DNA from: Candidatus Pygmaiobacter gallistercoris
Lineage (GTDB): Bacteria > Bacillota > Clostridia > Oscillospirales > Ruminococcaceae
DNA: 7,349 nucleotides
Direction of reading: 5' to 3'
Assembly: GCA_019113125.1 (NCBI GenBank)
Contig: DXIA01000179.1
Coordinates: forward strand, 1-7,349
Part shown: positions 1 through 7,349 of the stretch, one piece after another
Layout of the letters: the number at the start of each line of letters is the position of its first letter
Position numbering within the stretch: position 1 is the first letter of the stretch
Notes under the pieces: model-generated
The model's input: the letters and a program-made list of their open reading frames with translations, nothing else
The model's database searches: none
What the model was told of the DNA's origin: nothing
Made by a program: the position numbers and the translations under genes

Positions 1-45
1 CGGCCGGGCGATCGCCTCCTCGTCCTCCACCAGCAGTACCCGCAT
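1..45 (-). CDS. Response regulator, N-terminus only (partial)
   Basis: Only the first 15 codons lie in the window, reading MRVLLVEDEEAIARP. This is the typical first beta-strand of a two-component receiver domain (RVLLVEDE), where the acidic pair after the strand helps bind the Mg2+ needed for aspartate phosphorylation. The start is the ATG at 43-45, preceded by a GGAGGGG-type ribosome binding site at about 51-57. The gene runs off the left edge, so the phosphorylated aspartate and the output domain are not seen. An OmpR/PhoB-type DNA-binding regulator is the most likely whole protein, but that is an inference from the first strand alone. It lies downstream of the proC terminator and has its own promoter, so it probably starts a separate unit, perhaps with a sensor kinase beyond the edge. 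Confidence 0.85.
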   Translation of the reverse strand, partial: MRVLLVEDEEAIARP

Positions 46-74
46 CGAATCCCCTCCCTCTCCTTGTTACCGGT

Positions 75-83
75 ATTATACCA
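75..83 (-). promoter_or_regulatory. Extended -10 promoter for the response regulator
   Basis: On the minus strand the sequence reads TGGTATAAT: a perfect -10 hexamer (75-80) with the TGn extension. No good -35 hexamer is found 17-18 bp upstream, as expected for an extended -10 promoter. Transcription would start near position 68, giving a leader of about 23 nt before the ATG at 45. The -10 lies in an 11-bp perfect dyad (72-82, GGTATTATACC), which could be a regulator site or chance. Confidence 0.65.
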
Positions 84-128
84 CGCGGGGATGGAAAATT
101 CGGTGACGGCGCTGTCACAATCCGGCAG

Positions 129-156
129 AAAAAAACCGGGCAGCGCAGCTGCCCGG
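129..156 (-). terminator. Intrinsic terminator of proC
   Basis: A perfect 9-bp GC-rich stem (136-144 with 148-156, loop 145-147) is followed on the minus strand by seven T residues (129-135). It starts 14 nt after the proC stop codon. This is a textbook Rho-independent terminator and separates proC from the response regulator. On the plus strand the downstream T-run is weaker and further away. Confidence 0.93.
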
Positions 157-169
157 GAAATAAAAATTT

Positions 170-967
170 TTATTTGTGCTCGATCTCATCGATCGCGTCG
201 ATCACCGCGCCGCGGAAACCCCGCCGCTCGAGCGCCGCGACCCCGACGATGGTGGTGCCGCCCGGCGAGCAGACTGCGTCCTTCATCGCGCCGGGATGGG
301 CGCCGGTCGCGAGCTGCAGCTTGCCGGTGCCGACCACCATCTGGCTTGCCAGCTGGTAGGCGAGGGCCCGGGGCAGCCCCTGCTTGACCGCGCCGTCGGC
401 CAGCGCCTCGATGAAGATCGCCGCAAAGGCCGGACCGCAGCCGGCAAGGGTGCCGGCGATGCTCAGCTGGGCGGTCTCGACCGGCACGATCAGCGCCGTC
501 TTGCCGAAAATTTCGCTGAAGAGCGCCCACTCGTCGTCGGTCAGCGAGTGGCGGCGCTCACAGGCGATGATCCCCTCCCCGACCGAGATCGGGGTGTTCG
601 GGACGGTGCTCAGGTGGTGGGTGCCGGGGGCGAGGATCTCCTCGTAGGCGTCAAACGGCTTGCCCGCCGCGACCGAGACGAGAATCTTGCCGGCGAGCTG
701 TTCCTTGACCGGCGCGAGCACCTCGGCGACGAGGTAGGGCTTGACCGCGACCACCACGAGATCACAGGCCGCGACCAGCTCGGCCGCGTCGCGGCAGGGG
801 TGGATCCCCCGCGGCTCGGTGTTGCCCCGCAGCTTTTCCCAGTTCTTCGCGCAGGCATACAGCTGTCCCGGCTCGACCGCCTGCCGCAGCAGCAGCCCGG
901 CGGCCATCGCCTGGGCCATGTTGCCAAAGCCGATGAATCCGATCTTCACATTCTTCGTGTCCAGCAT
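170..967 (-). CDS. proC: Pyrroline-5-carboxylate reductase
   Basis: Cytosolic enzyme for the last step of proline synthesis: it reduces 1-pyrroline-5-carboxylate to L-proline with NAD(P)H. The protein is 265 aa, close to the usual 260-280. Residues 8-25 form the Rossmann nucleotide-binding start (KIGFIGFGNMAQAM), followed by the strand VVVAVKP at 71-77 and LVSVAAG at 96-102. VPNTPISVGEG at 122-132 is the family PNTP loop, with Val where Met is more common. The C-terminal dimerisation domain carries GCGPAFAAIFIEALADG (176-192), KQGLPR (195-200) and the signature HPGAMKDAVCSPGGTT (224-239). The start is the ATG at 965-967 with AAGGAG at 978-983. An in-frame upstream ATG at 1018 would add 17 non-homologous residues and overlaps the promoter -10, so it is rejected. 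The gene has its own promoter and terminator and is probably monocistronic, though read-through from the DUF2812 gene is possible. Confidence 0.96.
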   Translation of the reverse strand: MLDTKNVKIGFIGFGNMAQAMAAGLLLRQAVEPGQLYACAKNWEKLRGNTEPRGIHPCRDAAELVAACDLVVVAVKPYLVAEVLAPVKEQLAGKILVSVAAGKPFDAYEEILAPGTHHLSTVPNTPISVGEGIIACERRHSLTDDEWALFSEIFGKTALIVPVETAQLSIAGTLAGCGPAFAAIFIEALADGAVKQGLPRALAYQLASQMVVGTGKLQLATGAHPGAMKDAVCSPGGTTIVGVAALERRGFRGAVIDAIDEIEHK

Positions 968-985
968 CTGATCCGCTCTCCTTTT

Positions 986-1000
986 CGGGGCGGCGCCCCG
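986..1000 (-). promoter_or_regulatory. GC hairpin in the proC leader
   Basis: A 6-bp GC stem (986-991 with 995-1000) with a 3-nt loop sits between the predicted transcript start (about 1010) and the AAAAGGAG ribosome binding site. No T-run follows it on the minus strand, so it is not a terminator. It may stabilise the 5' end or affect ribosome access; it could also be chance in GC-rich DNA. Confidence 0.4.
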
Positions 1001-1016
1001 GTCAGTTTCTGCTCCC

Positions 1017-1046
1017 ATTCTACCACGCCGTCCCGCCGGGGGTCAA
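1017..1046 (-). promoter_or_regulatory. proC promoter
   Basis: Minus-strand -35 TTGACC (1041-1046) and -10 TAGAAT (1017-1022) are separated by 18 bp, and the -10 has the TGn extension. The -35 hexamer contains the TGA stop codon of the DUF2812 gene (1043-1045), so promoter and coding end overlap. The predicted start point is near 1010, leaving a leader of about 43 nt. Confidence 0.7.
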
Positions 1047-1570
1047 TCTCCCCGCAGCCGCCGCCAGCAGAGCAGAAACCGGCCGAAGAGGACGAGACAA
1101 ATCACCCCCAGCAGCCCGAAGAGCAGCCGGAGCACCGGCTCCCGCCCGGCGAAGAAGAAGTTCGGCAGCACCACGACAAAGAAGAGCAGCACCAGCGGCG
1201 GCAGCCGGTGGCGCAGCACCCGCAGCAGCATCGCCCGGCGGGAGGCGTCGTCGCAGAAGATCTCCTCCGGGTTCTCCCCCATCTCGGCGGCCGGCTTGCG
1301 AAAATAGCTGTACCCGACAAAGTCCTGCAGGTGCTCCCAGCCGCAGTCCGAAAAGAGCTGCAGATATCTCTCCCGGTCGGCCAGCCCCTCGGGGTTGTAG
1401 TCGAGCTGGTAGACGACATCCTCCGGTGTGCAGCGGGTGAAGTGGTAGATGCCGGGGAAGGTCACCCGCACAAACTTCCAGCCCTGCTGGTGCCGGCGGC
1501 GGAGGTAGTCCTCCTCCTCTTTCCAATCCGCGATGGAGAAATAACGAAATTCCGTTTTGGTGTTTTTCAT
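1043..1570 (-). CDS. DUF2812 domain membrane protein
   Basis: A 175-aa protein of unknown biochemical function. The soluble N-terminal part (about 1-95) resembles DUF2812: it begins FRYFSIADWKEEEDYLRRRH, then QQGWKFVRV, a VVYQLDYNP strand near 52-60, and CGWEHLQDFVGYSYFRKP at 76-93. A charged linker follows, then two hydrophobic segments (about 123-142 and 145-168) and a basic tail (RRLRGD). The topology suggests the DUF2812 domain is cytoplasmic and tethered by a C-terminal hairpin. The start is the ATG at 1568-1570, one base after the padR stop, with AGGAGG inside the end of padR, so translation is probably coupled. An upstream in-frame start at 1609 would lie inside padR and is rejected. 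In Firmicutes, DUF2812 genes often sit beside a PadR regulator; the regulator then presumably controls this gene and itself. Family assignment is from memory of the motif pattern. Confidence 0.85.
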   Translation of the reverse strand: MKNTKTEFRYFSIADWKEEEDYLRRRHQQGWKFVRVTFPGIYHFTRCTPEDVVYQLDYNPEGLADRERYLQLFSDCGWEHLQDFVGYSYFRKPAAEMGENPEEIFCDDASRRAMLLRVLRHRLPPLVLLFFVVVLPNFFFAGREPVLRLLFGLLGVICLVLFGRFLLCWRRLRGD

Positions 1571-1571
1571 C

Positions 1572-1895
1572 TCAAGTCGCCTCCTGCATGTTGCGGTAGA
1601 GCCGCGCAATTCGCCTTTTCTCGAGTGCCAGCAGCTCCTCCCCCAGTTCAGTGATTCGGTAAATCCGCCGTTTTTCCTCCTCCCGGACCAGCGCGATCAA
1701 CCCGTCCTTCTCCATCTTGGAGAGGCTGCCGTAGATGGTGCCGGGACTCAACCGGATCTCGCCGCCGGTCATCCGGTCGGTCTGCTGCAGAATCCCGTAC
1801 CCGTGGTTCTCCCGACGCAGACAGAGCAGAATGTAAAAGGCGGTCTCGGTCATCGGGACATAGACCTTTTTCAGATGTGGGTCGAGCAATGCCAC
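1572..1895 (-). CDS. PadR-family transcriptional repressor
   Basis: A DNA-binding dimeric repressor of the short PadR type (107 aa from the chosen start). The winged helix-turn-helix runs from about residue 15 to 80: MTETAFYILLCL (helix 1), HGYGILQQ (31-38), LSPGTIYGSLSKMEKDGLI (49-67, recognition helix region), then the wing with RRIYRITELGEE (76-87). A short C-terminal helix (88-107) would serve dimerisation. The start is uncertain. The longest reading frame begins at 1961, but that is upstream of the predicted transcript start and inside the operator. I choose the GTG at 1893-1895, which is 4 nt after AAAGGGGG and gives VALLDPHLKKVYVPMTETAF; the ATG at 1851-1853 is the fallback. It forms an operon with the DUF2812 gene. 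The inverted repeat over its promoter points to self-repression. The signal it senses is unknown. Confidence 0.9.
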   Translation of the reverse strand: MALLDPHLKKVYVPMTETAFYILLCLRRENHGYGILQQTDRMTGGEIRLSPGTIYGSLSKMEKDGLIALVREEEKRRIYRITELGEELLALEKRRIARLYRNMQEAT

Positions 1896-1899
1896 TGCG

Positions 1900-1911
1900 C
1901 CCCCTTTCCTC
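1900..1911 (-). promoter_or_regulatory. Purine-rich ribosome binding site that favours a GTG start for padR
   Basis: The minus strand reads GAGGAAAGGGGG just before the GTG at 1895. It is the best Shine-Dalgarno-like tract in the padR leader; the ATG at 1853 has only a weaker AAAAAGG 11 nt upstream. The site therefore supports GTG (or the nearby TTG at 1887-1889) over the ATG. Confidence 0.5.
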
Positions 1912-1923
1912 AATTTCACCGCG

Positions 1924-1971
1924 ATATATCGCAGTGCTATATTATGGTTTGAGTATAGCACTGCGATATAT
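1924..1971. promoter_or_regulatory. Twin-dyad operator over the padR promoter
   Basis: Two 18-nt arms (1924-1941 and 1954-1971) are exact inverted repeats around a 12-nt spacer. Each arm holds a 15-bp near-palindrome, TATCGCAGTGCTATA at 1927-1941 and its reverse complement at 1954-1968, with a single mismatched pair. The two dyad centres (1934 and 1961) are 27 bp apart. The right dyad fills the -35/-10 spacer and enters the -10; the left dyad lies just after the predicted start. A further perfect 12-bp palindrome (1921-1932, GCGATATATCGC) overlaps the left site. Only the left arm would be transcribed, so this acts as DNA and not as an RNA hairpin. Binding by the adjacent PadR protein is the natural inference. 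Confidence 0.8.
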
Positions 1972-1980
1972 TCTTGTCAA
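1952..1980 (-). promoter_or_regulatory. padR-DUF2812 operon promoter
   Basis: A perfect -35 TTGACA (1975-1980) and a -10 TATACT (1952-1957) are spaced by exactly 17 bp on the minus strand. Upstream (about 1990-2025) is rich in A and T. The start point should be near 1945. The operator covers the spacer and the -10, so a bound repressor would block RNA polymerase. Confidence 0.88.
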
Positions 1981-2049
1981 GGAGGGGCAGAGAATTTTAC
2001 AAATTTACAAAAATAAAAAAGCCCCCGCCCGCAAAACAGACGAAGGGAC

Positions 2050-2092
2050 AAAAAACGGGCGCCCCCCGCCGGAGATCCCGGTGAGGGCGCCC
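2050..2092 (-). terminator. Intrinsic terminator of the PFOR gene
   Basis: GGGCGCCC arms at 2085-2092 and 2057-2064 pair, extended by two more pairs and an inner CCGG/CCGG helix, and are followed on the minus strand by six T residues (2050-2055). It lies about 35 nt after the stop codon of the oxidoreductase gene. The plus strand also has five T residues after the stem, so it might work both ways, but no plus-strand gene reads into it. Confidence 0.88.
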
Positions 2093-2127
2093 AATTTTTA
2101 GGGAGCGATCATTCGGCTAAGAGGCTC

Positions 2128-5529
<3,402 letters not shown>

Positions 5530-5588
5530 TTTTTTAGTTCCTCCCTAAAAAATTGATAGCGTGAAAAGAAACCGCTCTCGCAATCTTT

Positions 5589-5617
5589 ATTTTAGCAAAT
5601 CCAACCTGATAAGTAAA
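5589..5617 (-). promoter_or_regulatory. Probable PFOR gene promoter
   Basis: Minus-strand -35 TTTACT (5612-5617) and -10 TAAAAT (5589-5594) are 17 bp apart, with a TGn extension on the -10. The start would be near 5582, giving a leader of about 52 nt with GGAGG at 5540-5544. I see no clear operator such as a Rex-type site in this leader. Confidence 0.6.
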
Positions 5618-5720
5618 TAACAAAACCTGCTTTTTCTGCCGATTTTAACAGGAAAAAACGACCGGACTGCACAAAATCTGATCCCCCGGGAAAAAACCGC
5701 CGCCGGGCCGCCGGTCCGGT

Positions 5721-5749
5721 TTGACAGCGCCACCCAAATACTATACAAT
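5721..5749 (+). promoter_or_regulatory. Promoter for the CBS-Nudix operon
   Basis: TTGACA (5721-5726) and TACAAT (5744-5749) with a 17-bp spacer make a near-consensus vegetative promoter. The start would be near 5756, leaving a 42-nt leader. It diverges from the PFOR promoter, with about 100 bp between the two -35 elements. Confidence 0.85.
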
Positions 5750-5761
5750 TTTAGGCAAAAA

Positions 5762-5774
5762 GGCGCGCTGCGCC
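5762..5774 (+). promoter_or_regulatory. Small GC hairpin near the 5' end of the CBS transcript
   Basis: GGCGC (5762-5766) pairs with GCGCC (5770-5774) around a 3-nt loop, about 6 nt from the predicted transcript start and just before the AAAGGAG site (5781-5787). It has the same layout as the proC leader hairpin. The stem is short, so its role is uncertain. Confidence 0.35.
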
Positions 5775-5797
5775 GACAGAAAAGGAGAACTGTCCGC

Positions 5798-7003
5798 ATG
5801 GACCCCGATGGCCGAAGTCTTGTTTTATCCATTTTGTTTCTGATTGCCGCGCTGCTCTGCGCCCGGGCGCAGGGGGTGCTGTCCGACCCCGGCAGGGAGG
5901 AGGACGAGGCCGAGATGCTCGGCCTTAGCGCCTCGGCTGCCGCCGGGGCGGCGGCGGGGGCGCTCTTTCTCGCGGCGGCGGTCTTCTGTGCCGCCGGCTG
6001 GCTGCGCCGCTGGCCGGCTGCGGCCCTCATCGCCGCGCTGCTGGGCCCGGTGCTCGGGCTGCTCGCCTTCTCGCTGGGGGCGGCGGCCAAAAAGAAGGAC
6101 CGCCCCCGGGGCCGGCTCGCCGCCTTTGCCGCGCTGCTGGGCCGGGCTCTGCTTCTGCCCGCCCGCGGGGTGCTGCGGGCGGCGGGGCTCTCGGCCCGCA
6201 GCGCACCGACCGAGGAGGATGTCCTCTCGCTGGTCGAGGACGTCGAGGAGGGCGACCTGATCGACGAGAGCCAGCGGGAGATGATCAGCGGGGTGTTTGA
6301 GCTGGACGACATCGAGGCGGGCGAGATCATGACCCACCGCACCGAGGTCGAGGCGGTGGAGGACGAGGACACGGTGGCCGAGGTGCTGCCGCTGGCCCGC
6401 GAGAAGGGGTTCTCAAGGCTGCCGGTCTACCACAAGAGCCTCGACGAGATCGTCGGCATCCTGCATGTCAAGGATCTGCTCGGGCTGATCGAGGATCCGG
6501 CGGGGTCGAACCTGCCGATCCGGCAGTTTGTCCGGCCGGCGATGTTTGTGCCCGAGGGCTGCCGCGCCCGGGAGCTGCTGGTCGAGTTTCGGGCGAAGAA
6601 GACCCAGATCGCCGTCGTGGTGGACGAGTATGGCGGCACCGCCGGCATCGTGACGATGGAGGACGTCCTCGAGGAGATTGTCGGCAACATCGAGGATGAG
6701 TTTGACAACGAGGAACAGCAGATCCGCCCGGCCGAGGGGGGCTGTGTCGCCGCCGGGGCGGCGGACCTCGAGGAGATCTTCGACTGGTTCGGTCTCGAGA
6801 TGCCAAAGCAGACCGACGATGAGGACTTCGACTCGGTGGGCGGGCTGATCACCAGCCGGCTGGGCCGGATCCCCCGGGAGGGAGAGGAGGTCCAGATCCG
6901 GTACGGCGGGCTGATCTTCCGGGTGCTGCAGGTCGGCGAGCGGCGGGTCGAGAAGGTCTTCTGCCGGCGGGAGGAACCCCAGACGGCACAGGCGACCGAG
7001 TGA
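5798..7003 (+). CDS. CBS-pair / CorC-HlyC domain membrane protein with atypical N-terminus
   Basis: A 401-aa protein of the hemolysin C/CorC (CNNM-like) family, whose members sit in the cytoplasmic membrane and are linked to divalent cation (Mg2+, Co2+) efflux or its control. The cytoplasmic part is well kept: an acidic linker (137-170, ending REMISGVFELDD), CBS1 (about 176-232, IMTHRTEV and RLPVYHKSLDEIVGILHVKD), CBS2 (about 240-296, with VVDEYGGTAGIVTMEDVLEE at 274-293), and the CorC/HlyC domain (about 305-390). The N-terminal 130 residues are odd. There are hydrophobic segments at about 8-22, 44-66 and 73-95 and a weaker one at 106-126, but the FFSASETA-like first-helix motif and the typical DUF21 length of 180-200 are absent. 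Transport by this protein is therefore doubtful; a regulatory role is possible. The ATG at 5798 has AAGGAG 10 nt upstream. The Nudix gene follows after 13 nt. Confidence 0.9.
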   Translation: MDPDGRSLVLSILFLIAALLCARAQGVLSDPGREEDEAEMLGLSASAAAGAAAGALFLAAAVFCAAGWLRRWPAAALIAALLGPVLGLLAFSLGAAAKKKDRPRGRLAAFAALLGRALLLPARGVLRAAGLSARSAPTEEDVLSLVEDVEEGDLIDESQREMISGVFELDDIEAGEIMTHRTEVEAVEDEDTVAEVLPLAREKGFSRLPVYHKSLDEIVGILHVKDLLGLIEDPAGSNLPIRQFVRPAMFVPEGCRARELLVEFRAKKTQIAVVVDEYGGTAGIVTMEDVLEEIVGNIEDEFDNEEQQIRPAEGGCVAAGAADLEEIFDWFGLEMPKQTDDEDFDSVGGLITSRLGRIPREGEEVQIRYGGLIFRVLQVGERRVEKVFCRREEPQTAQATE

Positions 7004-7016
7004 AGGAGGCAGCGGT

Positions 7017-7349
7017 ATGGCAGAACAGACGCATCGGGAGACGATGCTGGAACGCAAAAGCGTGTTTGAGGGACGGGTCATCCATGTGACCCTCGATACG
7101 GTGCGGCTCGAAAACGGAAAAACCGCCCAGCGGGAGATCGTCCGCCACCACGGGGGCGCCTGCGTCGCGGCGCTGACCGAGGACGATCAGCTCTGTTTTG
7201 TGCGGCAGTTTCGGTATGCGTATGAAAAGGAGCTGCTTGAGCTGCCCGCCGGCAAGCTGGAGCAGGGCGAGGACCCGTTTGTCGCGGCAAAGCGGGAGCT
7301 CGGCGAGGAGATGGGGGTCACCGCCGACGAATATCTCCCGCTCGGGGTC
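7017..7349 (+). CDS. Nudix hydrolase, ADP-ribose pyrophosphatase type (partial)
   Basis: The first 111 codons of a Nudix hydrolase; the gene runs off the right edge with an open frame. The N-terminus (ERKSVFEGRVIHVTLDTVRL) is typical of the NudF/ADP-ribose diphosphatase group, which splits ADP-ribose to AMP and ribose 5-phosphate. The Nudix box is complete at residues 79-101 and fits GX5EX7REUXEEXGU: Gly79, Glu85, Arg93, Glu94, Glu97, Glu98 and Gly100, with the catalytic metal-binding glutamates present. FVRQFRYAYEKELLELPAGK (61-80) precedes it as in the family. The start ATG (7017-7019) has AAGGAGG at 7003-7009, which overlaps the last base of the upstream stop codon, so it is in one operon with the CBS gene. 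The substrate is inferred from the family; other nucleoside diphosphate derivatives are possible. Confidence 0.93.
   Translation, partial: MAEQTHRETMLERKSVFEGRVIHVTLDTVRLENGKTAQREIVRHHGGACVAALTEDDQLCFVRQFRYAYEKELLELPAGKLEQGEDPFVAAKRELGEEMGVTADEYLPLGV

Noticed and set aside
1020..1526. A 168-codon minus-strand frame overlapping the DUF2812 gene
   Set aside because: Its composition (Pro, Ala, Gly, Arg-rich) is that of a shifted frame, while the overlapping frame has a recognisable domain, a ribosome binding site and membrane segments.
176..1654. A 492-codon plus-strand open frame opposite proC and the DUF2812 gene
   Set aside because: It is in codon register with both minus-strand genes, shows no domain, and has no ribosome binding site. 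It is a shadow of codon bias.
1984..2040. A/T-rich tract with repeated TTTACAAA upstream of the padR promoter
   Set aside because: There are only two short copies, with no gene or RNA structure. At most it is promoter-upstream A/T-rich DNA.
5661..5720. Inverted repeat ACCGGAC (5661-5667) and GTCCGGT (5714-5720) in the divergent intergenic region
   Set aside because: It has only 7-bp arms over 46 bp in GC-rich DNA, with no T-run and no clear operator geometry; chance is likely.
5587..6372. A 261-codon minus-strand frame opposite the start of the CBS gene
   Set aside because: Its Ser/Ala/Arg-rich product has no domain, it would run into the PFOR promoter region, and the plus-strand gene has a promoter, a ribosome binding site and CBS motifs.

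Overview
The window reads as a chromosomal housekeeping segment from a GC-rich, anaerobic, Gram-positive bacterium of the Clostridia (an Oscillospiraceae/Ruminococcaceae-type gut organism is the best guess). The evidence is a one-polypeptide pyruvate:ferredoxin oxidoreductase, strong AGGAGG-type ribosome binding sites, sigma-A-like promoters, and a PadR + DUF2812 pair of a kind common in Firmicutes. The taxonomic call is an inference from gene content and style.

Layout. On the minus strand, from right to left: a large pyruvate:ferredoxin oxidoreductase gene (nifJ/por, 2128-5529) with its own promoter and terminator; a two-gene PadR repressor/DUF2812 membrane protein operon (1895 down to 1043) driven by a consensus promoter buried in a long inverted repeat; proC (967-170), with its own promoter overlapping the end of the DUF2812 gene and a strong terminator; and the first 15 codons of a response regulator at the left edge. 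On the plus strand, diverging from nifJ across a 268-bp gap with a promoter for each direction: a CBS-pair/CorC-HlyC protein with an unusual membrane domain (5798-7003), then the start of a Nudix hydrolase of the ADP-ribose pyrophosphatase type (7017 to the right edge), apparently in one operon.

Functionally the genes are mostly independent units: central carbon metabolism (pyruvate to acetyl-CoA plus reduced ferredoxin), proline synthesis, a self-regulated PadR membrane module, a CBS regulatory membrane protein with a Nudix clean-up enzyme, and a two-component regulator running off the edge.

No new defence, mobile or biosynthetic system is visible. The points most worth a second look are: an apparent in-frame loss of about 50-55 residues from a conserved part of the PFOR gamma domain; a twin-dyad operator covering the padR promoter; and a CorC-like protein whose DUF21 membrane domain is short and lacks the usual motif.
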